A stretch of 17,449 nt of DNA from T1SED10-198M sp003554345 [NCBI: Candidatus Sumerlaeota bacterium] (GTDB lineage Bacteria; Sumerlaeota; T1SED10-198M), in contig PWGE01000406.1 of NCBI GenBank assembly GCA_003554345.1, positions 1 through 17,449 of the forward strand. The letters are read 5' to 3'. The notes under the pieces were generated by a model. It was not told the DNA's origin, made no database searches, and worked only from the letters and a program-made list of their open reading frames with translations. Of the stretch, positions 7,149-15,807 are shown piece after piece. Numbering within the stretch: the stretch's first letter is position 1; each line of letters begins with the position of its first letter. Position numbers and translations under genes: made by a program.

Positions 7149-10100
7149 ATGAAATCGAAACATGAAATTATTGAAGAATTTTCTTTAGATAATTCCCGGG
7201 AGCATTATAAAAAGATCTGGGAAAATTTCAGACAATGGTCCCCGGAAAAGAAGAAAGAGGTTTTGGATGCTTTGTACGAAGATAATGAATGGTGGTTCTA
7301 TGAATTTCTTACTACCACTCGACAGGAATGCACTCCTGTTGAGAAAGAAAAAGCAATATCGCGATTGATGGCACGCCTTTCATTCGGGCTGCCTTATGAT
7401 TATCAGAAAATTCGTCATATACTGGACACTGATTCCTCGCTGGAAGAACTGCGGGAAAATGTGTTCAATACCTTAAGCGGGGAATTTGACTATTCTTCCG
7501 ATCGTCGGCGTTGTTTTCAGGTGGCCCGTGAGACACGCTTAGAGGGAAAACGACTTGTTTGTGGCCGTTTTAGTCGGGCGTTTTATATAGATGCCCTTCT
7601 TCTTGCTAACAGTGCTTACATTTCTTCTCAGTTGCTTCAGGAAGAATGTGCCTCTTTACAAAAGATGATTCCCTGTCGAAAGGAACTGGAGCCATTACTG
7701 CCTTCTCTCGAAAGATTAGAGGCTCTGTTACGTGAAAAAGAGGTCGCCCGTGCCCGCTTGATTCATGCGCTCTATCAGTTTCGAAAAGCATTGGATGACT
7801 GTGAGTGGTCATTTATCCAGAAGGGATATGCAAGCGGGGAAAAAGTGAACTCTTCTCATCGCCGCACCCTGGAAAAAGTAAGGCGCTTTTTGAGTCGTTG
7901 CCTGAAAAAGCTGCTTTCTCTTGAAGGAAGATGTCCCGTGACCATGGTTTTCTTTCAACGTATTTCACCCAGTGGGTCTTTGAATATTGCCACTCTGAAC
8001 GAACTACGTGATCCGTTTTTTGGAGAAGACGAAGAAATTGAAAATCTGCTGGCATTAGGCGGGGGGGAGATGTATATCACCCCGAACATGGATGATTGGT
8101 TAACCCAATGTGATGATTGGGTAGAAGCGTTGCCCGCTTATGCTGCCTATGAGATTGAGCCAACGGAGAGGAATTATCAGATAAAAACCCGGGTAGAACG
8201 TGAGGCACTGGAAGTAATGATTCGCTCTCAAGCCGGTAATTGGAAAAAAAACATTGAAAATGTCATGACCACGGAGTTTCTTCATGCCGGGCGTGTTTGT
8301 CTTGCTTCGAAATTGAATGAGCACTGGAAGGATAAAGAAGAGCTTCTTCAAAAACTGGGAGAAAATAGAGTTGTGGCGATATTGGCGGTGCTTTTAGAAG
8401 AGACCTACTGGCAGGAAATAGAGAATATTACCAGCTTGAGGGAACAAGAATCCTTTACCCGTCTCCAGGCTCTCCTTCACGTATTGTCCCGGCAGGATGA
8501 GAAGTCTCTCATTCATGATTATTTCCGGCATGTTTCCGATGCCGGGGAAAATTTTGAGGAGGGGCGTGCCTGGCTGACAACCAGGGGGTTAGAGCATCGG
8601 CTGGAACATTTCCTGTCCTTCCTGGGAGAACCACTGCGGGAGATGCCTTCTCTCCATATTCTGACGACTCTGGGTCCTGGTGAGACCGAATATAATGTTA
8701 AAAACTGGCTCGAAGAGAGCATGCTCCTTGAGAGCATCATTCATTCGCACAATTTAAAGGAAAAGGTTCAAAAGAAACAGGAGGAATGGAAAGATGCAGT
8801 GATAGCAGCTGCCAGGCGCATTATTGCTGAGGGGCATCTGGAAGCAGAAGTTATGAAGTATGGCGAGGACGATGAGAGTGTCTTGCGTTTTTTAAGAGAC
8901 CATTCAGAGATCGGTAAAAAGGTGGCAAGATTCTGTCTTCTTCGCCTGGCAGAAGGATGTGATATGCACAAAGAAAGCATAGCTGTTGAAGAACCCCGTA
9001 TGGTAAGAGATAGATTGCTTCAAAAGGGCTGGGCAGATATTAAGGATGAACAGGAACGCTATCTTATGCTGGATGAAAGTCGGCAAGAAGCCTATTTTAA
9101 GCTTCAGGACAGACAGAGTGAAGATGAATTTTTTAAACAATATCTCCATCCGGTTCATCGGCAACTGCATGCACAACGCAGGGTGATTGCTGAAGAAGGT
9201 CTGATGAAAGAAATGGTTCATCCTGCTCATCGTTATGAAGCTGACGGACCATTTAAAGGCTATCATCTTCTTTATACCCCCAGTCGGGTTGATCTGGGTG
9301 CCAACGAGGTGAGTTCGGTTCGTGACATTCCCAAGTGGGTGGGTGCTCTGGATGAAGAGGCAGCGAATCGGGCCAAACATCTTTATGATTTGTATAATAT
9401 AGGGGGACCGGTTATTATACCCTCCACTAAAGTGGCAGAGTTTTTGAAGGTGGGGGAAAACTTCTTTTCTCGCGGCGGCGTTTACTACCTTTCTCTGGCA
9501 GCAGGTGTGAATATTGATACGCTTGGTTTTGGAGACTTTGAGTTTTTCCGTGGGGAATGGAATAAACGAGGAGACCGGCTGGTTTTACCGGGAGGCGAAA
9601 CCTACGGGGGTTTTTGCGTACCCAAAGAATTTACCCTCTTATATGCTTCTATCCTGTCTGTTCTGGACGAGGATGCCCGTCGAAAATTTCTTGCCAGCCT
9701 GGGAGTGGCGAATTCTTTTTCCCAGGACCTGTTGAAGCAGCTTAAGACTATTCTCTCCTGGAAATCACGTTATGATTCTCTGGTACAATGGGAAATGGAT
9801 GCCTATGACTATCTCCTCGCACAATATGAAAAATTACAGGGAAATGATGGTCCCTGTTATCTCTTTCCCCTGACGAAGCTTGCCCTGACCCTGGAAAAAA
9901 TGGGTGTTCTGGATACGTCTCCCCGGTATCCTCTCGCTGATTGGGTTAATAAGAAAGCCCAGGGATTGGAAGAAATTAACCGCATTGGTCCCTACCGAAA
10001 GGTCAGGCTGATTGAGGATCTGCTCAGGGAAGCTCGTGCAGGCAGGGAAAACATCGCTTCTCCTGAAAAAACCATTGGAGTAATGGCAGCTCCCTATAAA

Positions 10101-13100
10101 GAAGGGGAAATCAAGGATGGACGTTCCATTCCCATTTCAGATGTACGTTTTAGTGCTGGTTGCCGTAAACTGGAGATCTATGCCGGTGTACACGAGCAAC
10201 ATATATTGCATGATATAGACTTTGAGGGCAGAGAAATCATAAAGCAGCTCATGAAAGATTTTGTTTCTCCGGCGGATATACGAATGGTAGGGAGTTGTAC
10301 AGGGTCAGACATTTTGAGTTATGTTCCTGGAGCCAATCTCGAGGATATAAAAAATCAAGTACTGGAAATACTTCTCGAATGGGGCATAGATGAAGATTTG
10401 ATGGAAACCAACAGTATCCTGTTTGGTGGAGAGCTCCGCAAATGGATAGGGATAAAAGAAAGATCCAGCGAAGAGCAAAATCGTCTTTTGAAAGAGATTG
10501 AGGGACGTATTCATCTCCTGGTAGTGGAAAAAAGAGGAACATTGCCCACGTATGCAGAAGCCCTACAGGGAGCAGACTTTATCGACCTGGGTGTTCCTGA
10601 TCCGGAATTGCTGGACCTGGTGGATAATATGCCCAAAATGATTACTCTCATGCGGCGGGATAGAATGAACAGTGCCCTGGTTTTTGCTGATGGCACGTCA
10701 GGTGCACGTCGTCCTACCTTTGCCTTTCGGTATCCGGACGCTTCTTTCAAGGTTAAAGAACTGTTTGCCCTTGAGCCCCATGCCCGCTATGGCTGTCTGG
10801 GGATTGGCAGTGAGCAGGTAGAAAGCTGGCGCACCATGATGGAAGAAGAACGTTACTTTGCGAAAACGTGGCGAGATTTCCTTACAAACGGAGATTCAGC
10901 AGATACGCAAAGGTTACTCGAGCAATATCGGGCATGGGTGGAGAAACATCGGTGTACTGGTCTATCCCGGGAGCAGGAGGAAAAGGCCCGTGAAATGGGT
11001 ATATGGACTCCATATTTTCGCCTGAATGCCCGCTACTTCTTTTCAGTGGCAGACAGAGAGGTGTTCCCTGCTCAGGTGGACTTTGGAGCATGGTTATTAA
11101 TGGGTGGAAGATACCTGTTGAATGGGAAAATGAGTGAAGAAGAGTTTGCTGTCAGGCGTGAAGAATACGAAAAGAAACGACGGGAACTCTTTGGTGAAGA
11201 TATAACCTCCCTGTTTAACAGCCAGGAAATTGATCAGATTATGGCATTATTTCTCAGGCCTTACTACTCAGGAAAGAAAAAGAAATATGCCACCGAAGTT
11301 GAAACAGGTCTGGCAGGATCTTTAAAAGCCGTGGAAGAGGAAGTGACTCAGCTTGCCCGTTGGGAAGAAAGAAAGAAGGAGCTGGTTTTACTTCGTGAAA
11401 AAAATGCCTGTCGCAAGAAATATCGGACGGTATATGACAAACTGGAATCGCTTGATGTTGATGGTTCTTTTCATCGTGCTAAAGAGTTGTTACCTTCTTC
11501 GGCAGGTGATGTGAGTGCCGGGCAGAAAGGTGAATTTTTTGCCGCTTTTATAAAGACGCTGGAAGCAGTACATACATGGAAGGATATTGACCTGGAACAA
11601 TATATTCAGAGATTTGCAGAATCTCTGGAGTTGCCGGAGGAGGAATACCTGGAACTGGCTGGAGAGATCGCCGGAGCTTCAGATATTTCTCAACTGAAAA
11701 AAGAAAAAGTCATGCTTTTGCCGGCTGTTCTGGAACTGGTAGATATTACCTTTCTTCTTTCCTCGGTGACCGGTGTATCTTCACCGGAAGAAATGAATAA
11801 TGCATTAGCGAAGTTTTTTGATCGAACGGTTAATAATCATATATTCGACTATTTTCCCTACCATTATCACAGACAGCGTTCTGCTTACTTTGAGCAGCTG
11901 GAAAGACAGGATAAATTCCGTCTGGCATTTCAGCATCATCAGTGGTTATATGCTCATTTGCATTGGCTGATAAATAACCGAACTCCTCTCAAAGAGTACA
12001 GTGAAAAGTATCGTATTCTTTACTGCGGGAATGTCATAAAGGGCAAACAGGCTATGGGAATCATTGAATTGAATCGGGAGGAAAGTTTCTGGTTTCATTA
12101 TGCTCGTTTGCGGGATATTGTGGTTTTATATTATGAAAGGTACGGCTATCCTCAGCTGGCAGTGAATGTCGAACCTGAAGTTTTTACTGACAATGTGAAA
12201 CTGACTATTGTCTATCCTTATGGCAATACCACGGTTCCCGTTGCTCTGGAACAGGGACCTATCCTTAGTGAGAAGTACGGTGCCGATCTTTTTCTATGTG
12301 CTTTTCCCCGGATTATAAATGAGGATGGGTCTGAAAACCTGGTAATGGATGAAGCGATGGTATGTCCGTCTAAATCCCTGCGGCAGAAAATCGAAGACAG
12401 GTATGCATTATATGGAGATAAAAATGGTGATTTTCTCTTTATGAGCTTTCATGATCCTCTTCCCCTGGATGGTATATTTTTCCACTTCACCCATCCCCTT
12501 CGCATGGATGTAGACAGGCTGAAAATGCCTCTCATTCAACCGCTGGCATGGGAGGCTGCCAGTCACCTGAAGTGTCAGTTACCGGCAATGTTAAAAAACA
12601 CGGGAGTGGGTGTTCCCGAGCAGATCAACTGGTTTGCTTCTAAAACTTCCGAAATTGAAGCCGGAGAAGCAAAAGAACGCATTCGTAGTGACATACATTC
12701 TCTGGCGAAAAGACACGATACTCTTATTCTTAAACCTGAAAAAGAGTCAGGCGGAAGAAAGATTCTTTTACGGAAGATGAAAAGAGAAGGGGAAATAAAC
12801 CAGGAAGTGCTGGGGGAAATGACTGAAGCAGCCTATCAGGTTTCCCTTACCGATAACGTGGTTATCCAGGAAGTACTGCCATCCTGTGTCCGGCGACTTT
12901 ATGATCCGGAGTTTCTGGAAATGCTTATTGACCGCTTCGCTCGCATAAACATTCCTGTTTTCCTGCGTCGGGAACCCCTCACTCCTCTTTATTCTTATTT
13001 CCGAATAGTGGCTGTGGAAGGAGAAAAAGGTCTGGAATTTTCTCATTACATGACCGTGATCAGCACCCAGGGGGTAGCCAATGTCGGACAGGGAGGACTC

Positions 13101-13736
13101 CTTTTTGAGTATACAGATGAGATAATTCATCCGCGATATCGGGCAGAACTGAAAAGACAGTTGCATGACGCGGCATATAACAGCTGGAAAGGTCAGAAGA
13201 AGTATTTGCAGAAGAACTGGCGTTATGCAGTGGAAGAGTATCTCAAACTGTATCCTGAGTTTCGTAAAAAACTCCCCCGTTATGAAGAGCTTGCACAGTG
13301 CGGGGATTTTGTGCCTGATGATATTCCTTATGAAATGGGAGATTATATGCCGGTTTTTCTGATAAACGAAGAAGATCGGCTTTGTGCCGTATATGACTTT
13401 AAATCCCAGCAGAGAATTCCTCTCCTTACCCCAACGGGACGGCGCCGAAATGTTGAAGTTTACGATGCTTCCGGTCAACCAGTGGCATGGGATGAAAATA
13501 ATTTACCTGAATACTATTCTGCCGAAGGAGAAAGAATAGGACTTTATAATGGGCATGGAGAAGAGATACCGCCGTTTGTTGTGTATAAAATCGAGCCCAA
13601 TCCCGGTGCTGGTTTGTGGCGACCTCATAATGACCAGTTGCCTCCTGAAAGAAAGGGGGAAGGTGTAATAAAAGTGTTTGACTGCCTTGCCCAGCGTGCT
13701 CGGAGATGTAAGGAAGGTAAGTCTTCAGAGAAATAG
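7149..13736 (+). CDS. giant 2195-residue protein with C-terminal ATP-grasp-like domain
   Basis: Single uninterrupted frame, start supported by AGAGGA 7 nt upstream. No signal peptide and no clear membrane segment, so probably cytoplasmic. Near the C terminus an ATP-grasp-like module is seen: LILKPEKESGG (1859-1869, with K1862 and the glycines as the ATP-binding loop), VVIQEVL (1904-1910, matching the usual hinge Q-E), YFRIVAV (1950-1956, conserved Arg position) and VANVGQGG (1976-1983). The segment 1786-1830 resembles the helix and 'gVpvP' region that precedes ATP-grasp cores. I do not recognise the first roughly 1600 residues. They include possible coiled coils (about 165-215 and 1385-1445), a Gly-rich block GGETYGGFCVPKEF (815-828), SCTGSD (1049-1054) and DGTSGARR (1181-1188), which may mark further enzyme domains. 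About 185 residues follow the ATP-grasp module. Inference: a multidomain synthetase or ligase acting with the neighbouring sugar kinase and ATP-grasp protein. Confidence 0.7.
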   Translation: MKSKHEIIEEFSLDNSREHYKKIWENFRQWSPEKKKEVLDALYEDNEWWFYEFLTTTRQECTPVEKEKAISRLMARLSFGLPYDYQKIRHILDTDSSLEELRENVFNTLSGEFDYSSDRRRCFQVARETRLEGKRLVCGRFSRAFYIDALLLANSAYISSQLLQEECASLQKMIPCRKELEPLLPSLERLEALLREKEVARARLIHALYQFRKALDDCEWSFIQKGYASGEKVNSSHRRTLEKVRRFLSRCLKKLLSLEGRCPVTMVFFQRISPSGSLNIATLNELRDPFFGEDEEIENLLALGGGEMYITPNMDDWLTQCDDWVEALPAYAAYEIEPTERNYQIKTRVEREALEVMIRSQAGNWKKNIENVMTTEFLHAGRVCLASKLNEHWKDKEELLQKLGENRVVAILAVLLEETYWQEIENITSLREQESFTRLQALLHVLSRQDEKSLIHDYFRHVSDAGENFEEGRAWLTTRGLEHRLEHFLSFLGEPLREMPSLHILTTLGPGETEYNVKNWLEESMLLESIIHSHNLKEKVQKKQEEWKDAVIAAARRIIAEGHLEAEVMKYGEDDESVLRFLRDHSEIGKKVARFCLLRLAEGCDMHKESIAVEEPRMVRDRLLQKGWADIKDEQERYLMLDESRQEAYFKLQDRQSEDEFFKQYLHPVHRQLHAQRRVIAEEGLMKEMVHPAHRYEADGPFKGYHLLYTPSRVDLGANEVSSVRDIPKWVGALDEEAANRAKHLYDLYNIGGPVIIPSTKVAEFLKVGENFFSRGGVYYLSLAAGVNIDTLGFGDFEFFRGEWNKRGDRLVLPGGETYGGFCVPKEFTLLYASILSVLDEDARRKFLASLGVANSFSQDLLKQLKTILSWKSRYDSLVQWEMDAYDYLLAQYEKLQGNDGPCYLFPLTKLALTLEKMGVLDTSPRYPLADWVNKKAQGLEEINRIGPYRKVRLIEDLLREARAGRENIASPEKTIGVMAAPYKEGEIKDGRSIPISDVRFSAGCRKLEIYAGVHEQHILHDIDFEGREIIKQLMKDFVSPADIRMVGSCTGSDILSYVPGANLEDIKNQVLEILLEWGIDEDLMETNSILFGGELRKWIGIKERSSEEQNRLLKEIEGRIHLLVVEKRGTLPTYAEALQGADFIDLGVPDPELLDLVDNMPKMITLMRRDRMNSALVFADGTSGARRPTFAFRYPDASFKVKELFALEPHARYGCLGIGSEQVESWRTMMEEERYFAKTWRDFLTNGDSADTQRLLEQYRAWVEKHRCTGLSREQEEKAREMGIWTPYFRLNARYFFSVADREVFPAQVDFGAWLLMGGRYLLNGKMSEEEFAVRREEYEKKRRELFGEDITSLFNSQEIDQIMALFLRPYYSGKKKKYATEVETGLAGSLKAVEEEVTQLARWEERKKELVLLREKNACRKKYRTVYDKLESLDVDGSFHRAKELLPSSAGDVSAGQKGEFFAAFIKTLEAVHTWKDIDLEQYIQRFAESLELPEEEYLELAGEIAGASDISQLKKEKVMLLPAVLELVDITFLLSSVTGVSSPEEMNNALAKFFDRTVNNHIFDYFPYHYHRQRSAYFEQLERQDKFRLAFQHHQWLYAHLHWLINNRTPLKEYSEKYRILYCGNVIKGKQAMGIIELNREESFWFHYARLRDIVVLYYERYGYPQLAVNVEPEVFTDNVKLTIVYPYGNTTVPVALEQGPILSEKYGADLFLCAFPRIINEDGSENLVMDEAMVCPSKSLRQKIEDRYALYGDKNGDFLFMSFHDPLPLDGIFFHFTHPLRMDVDRLKMPLIQPLAWEAASHLKCQLPAMLKNTGVGVPEQINWFASKTSEIEAGEAKERIRSDIHSLAKRHDTLILKPEKESGGRKILLRKMKREGEINQEVLGEMTEAAYQVSLTDNVVIQEVLPSCVRRLYDPEFLEMLIDRFARINIPVFLRREPLTPLYSYFRIVAVEGEKGLEFSHYMTVISTQGVANVGQGGLLFEYTDEIIHPRYRAELKRQLHDAAYNSWKGQKKYLQKNWRYAVEEYLKLYPEFRKKLPRYEELAQCGDFVPDDIPYEMGDYMPVFLINEEDRLCAVYDFKSQQRIPLLTPTGRRRNVEVYDASGQPVAWDENNLPEYYSAEGERIGLYNGHGEEIPPFVVYKIEPNPGAGLWRPHNDQLPPERKGEGVIKVFDCLAQRARRCKEGKSSEK

Positions 13737-13742
13737 TCAGGT

Positions 13743-14744
13743 ATGAATATTCTGTTAGAAACAGATGTTCCTTTCAGGGACGCTCTGGTATCGGCAGGGG
13801 CGTTGCAGTTGCTGCTCTTGCGGCACCAGAATGAAGGAGAAGTTGCTTTTCAAATTGCTGGTGGAAAACGCTATTTGTTGCATGATGAACTGGAAGCGGT
13901 GCAAGAGAAGAATTTTGTGCCGGACGGAGTGATTTTTTATGGTTTACAGGCACCAGAAGCAGAACGACATCATGAGCTGCAACGAAGGTTTGAAGAAAGC
14001 GCTATAGAGCTTTTAAATCCAGCTTCTATCTCTTCTCTGGCGGATAGTAAGTCCTTTACTTTAAAAAAGTGGCAAAAAGCAGGGGTAAGTTGTCCCGGGT
14101 TTCGTGTTTTTAAGCCTGGTGAAAAGACGACATACAGAAAAATAAAAGAATTTATAGAACACAGAAAACTTCAGCATGTATTTATACAGGCAGATGATTT
14201 GACAGAAGGCTTAGAAACATGGCACTTTTCTGCTACTGAGTTTCGAAATGAGGCGGATTATTTTCAATCGATTCTACTTCCTTCTTTGCAGAATAGAACT
14301 TTTCTGGTAAAAGAGCCCCGGGGAAATTGTTACCTGCAACATGGCAGGAAATATGTGCCGCTTGTCTGGAGAATTCTTTATCTGAATGTAGGGGGGGAAG
14401 TATATGATGATCATGGTTTTGTACAGGTGGCGTCGCATGATTCAGCACTCACATCGATAAAAAAAGGAGGGTGGATAGCGGATTTTTCGCAGTTACAAGC
14501 GCCTATCAATTATCGGGAAAAAGAAGGGTTTTTCGAAGCCGATGTTACAGGAGATGATATGAATATTATAAGAAAAAGACTGCGAGAGGCGATGGAAGTT
14601 TTCCAAAAAGGAGAAGAGGAATGCCTGTGTTTTGCAGGTATTGATTTTGTCCTGGAAAGGCAGGGGGATGAGTGGAATCCTGTCTTCCTTGAGATAAATC
14701 CCCGTTGTGGAGCACTTAATAAAATGGGAGTGTTTCAGCGGTGA
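13743..14744 (+). CDS. ATP-grasp family protein
   Basis: 333 residues, beginning 6 nt after the stop of the giant gene, so probably translationally coupled to it. ATP-grasp features: N92-P93 then SLADSKSFTLKKWQKAGVSCP (98-118), the usual lead-in helix and 'agv.cP' turn; FLVKEPRG (187-194) at the hinge position; WRILYLNVGGEVYDD (209-223) with the conserved Arg R210; AGIDFVL (298-304); and FLEINPR (315-321), where E317 and N319 are the expected Mg2+ ligands. The loop that normally carries the first ATP-binding lysine reads VFIQADDLTEG (146-156), with Gln in place of Lys, and the protein ends soon after the metal motif. Members ligate a carboxylate to an amine, thiol or hydroxyl through an acyl phosphate. 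The substrate is unknown; partnership with the giant protein, which also has an ATP-grasp-like module, is inferred. Confidence 0.8.
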   Translation: MNILLETDVPFRDALVSAGALQLLLLRHQNEGEVAFQIAGGKRYLLHDELEAVQEKNFVPDGVIFYGLQAPEAERHHELQRRFEESAIELLNPASISSLADSKSFTLKKWQKAGVSCPGFRVFKPGEKTTYRKIKEFIEHRKLQHVFIQADDLTEGLETWHFSATEFRNEADYFQSILLPSLQNRTFLVKEPRGNCYLQHGRKYVPLVWRILYLNVGGEVYDDHGFVQVASHDSALTSIKKGGWIADFSQLQAPINYREKEGFFEADVTGDDMNIIRKRLREAMEVFQKGEEECLCFAGIDFVLERQGDEWNPVFLEINPRCGALNKMGVFQR

Positions 14745-14837
14745 GGAAGAGTGCTATATTGACTGAAAACAGGATATGGCGTTCTCCATTGACTGTTTCC
14801 TGCTACCTTTAAACCTGCCTGTAGTCTGTAGCTTCCT

Positions 14838-14865
14838 TTGCGATTTTCTTAGAGCATGATACAAT
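14838..14865 (+). promoter_or_regulatory. promoter of the tRNA-Pro gene
   Basis: TTGCGA (-35, 14838-14843), 16-nt spacer, TACAAT (-10, 14860-14865). The tRNA begins 12 nt after the -10, so the primary transcript would start about at the mature 5' end. Confidence 0.5.
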
Positions 14866-14877
14866 ATACATTCAGGT

Positions 14878-14955
14878 CGGGACGTGGCGCAGGTGGTTTA
14901 GCGCACTCCCTTGGGGTGGGAGAGGTCGCTGGTTCGAGTCCAGTCGTCCCGACCA
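14878..14955 (+). tRNA. tRNA-Pro (anticodon GGG)
   Basis: Complete 78-nt cloverleaf. The 7-bp acceptor stem pairs CGGGACG (14878-14884) with CGTCCCG (14945-14951). The D stem is GCGC/GCGC, the anticodon stem CTCCC/GGGAG with loop TTGGGGT (anticodon GGG at 14913-14915), and the T arm has loop TTCGAGT with one G-U pair in its stem. Discriminator A and an encoded CCA (14953-14955) finish the gene. It reads proline codons CCC and CCU. Confidence 0.97.
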
Positions 14956-14999
14956 CTTTTTCTTCTTCCACCCTTTCTTTTCTCAGGTATCTGTTTTCA

Positions 15000-15022
15000 C
15001 TGTAAGACAGGTTTTTTATTTT
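15000..15022 (+). terminator. weak possible terminator after tRNA-Pro
   Basis: CTGT-AAG-ACAG hairpin (15000-15010) followed by GTTTTTTATTTT. The stem has only four pairs, so termination is uncertain; the T-rich stretch begins right after the tRNA in any case. It overlaps the last codons of the convergent membrane-protein gene. Confidence 0.25.
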
Positions 15023-15807
15023 CCCTGCGAATGGTTGCTTTTGTTGTTAATGGTTTCTTTTGCTTTTTCTTTCAGTTCTTGAATGATATTATTGAATCTT
15101 TTTGACTTCAGACCTGGATAGTTTCTGAGCCATTTTTGTTGTCGGAGAGTAATCTCTTTTTTTATTGTTTCCTGCAACCGACGCAGATCTTTGTTTCTTT
15201 CTTTTAATTTAGCAAGAAGATGATTTTGCACTTTTTCTGTGTCAATGACGGTGACATTTTTCTTGATCTCTGAGGATATGTTCGAAAGATCGATAAAAAT
15301 TTTCCGAAATTTCACCAGGCTCTTTAAAGTATACACGGCATCTGTAAGAAAAAGAACTCCAACAATAAGAGTGATAGGGCGTAGAATGGAAAGAGGTGCC
15401 TCGTGAAGAAGCTGTTCAACTGGCGGATGAATGATGTGTATGAGAAGAACTGTGAGAAAACCCCAGTAAATAGAAAATTTAACACAAACATATCCACCGA
15501 TATTGATAGCTCGTTTTGAATAATCCCACCATTTTGCTTCAAAGATTCTTTCCAGTAAAATACCTGTTATCAGTTCTACTGCGGAGGCAATAAAAAAACC
15601 TCCCAGAAATAAAAGGAGTATATTATCCCGATAGGGTTCTAACAGGAGAACCATTAATACAGCACTGGTTCCATATATGGGGCAGTAGGGTCCCTGAAAA
15701 AACCCCCTGTTAATAAGGCGTTTTTGTGCCTTGAGATGGTATGTTCCTTCTATAAGCCATCCCAGAAAAGAATACACCACAAAGTAAGCCGGTATTATTT
15801 CATGCAT
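15016..15807 (-). CDS. PF06541-type membrane protein (putative ABC-transporter type IV, CmpB-like)
   Basis: 263-residue integral membrane protein. The family pattern is clear: YSFLGWLIEG (12-21), NRGFFQGPYCPIYG (33-46), ELITGILLERIF (78-89), WWDYS (93-97) and INIGGYVCVKFSIYWG (101-116). Five hydrophobic segments are visible at about 4-20, 43-57, 63-86, 104-127 and 141-161. The C-terminal 100 residues are hydrophilic, highly charged and probably helical or coiled-coil (about 168-225), on the cytoplasmic side if the usual topology holds. The family is annotated as a putative ABC transporter component, but no ABC ATPase gene lies next to it and its transport role is not established. Start at 15807 has a weak GGA Shine-Dalgarno; it overlaps by 8 nt the end of a doubtful upstream open frame. 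Confidence 0.85.
   Translation of the reverse strand: MHEIIPAYFVVYSFLGWLIEGTYHLKAQKRLINRGFFQGPYCPIYGTSAVLMVLLLEPYRDNILLLFLGGFFIASAVELITGILLERIFEAKWWDYSKRAINIGGYVCVKFSIYWGFLTVLLIHIIHPPVEQLLHEAPLSILRPITLIVGVLFLTDAVYTLKSLVKFRKIFIDLSNISSEIKKNVTVIDTEKVQNHLLAKLKERNKDLRRLQETIKKEITLRQQKWLRNYPGLKSKRFNNIIQELKEKAKETINNKSNHSQGK

Noticed and set aside
12768-13478. 236-codon minus-strand frame inside the giant gene
   Set aside because: Antisense to the ATP-grasp-like part of the giant; no recognisable protein features.
14758-14810. Repeated TTGACTG with short inverted segments after the ATP-grasp gene
   Set aside because: Short, imperfect and without a T-run; explained by chance.
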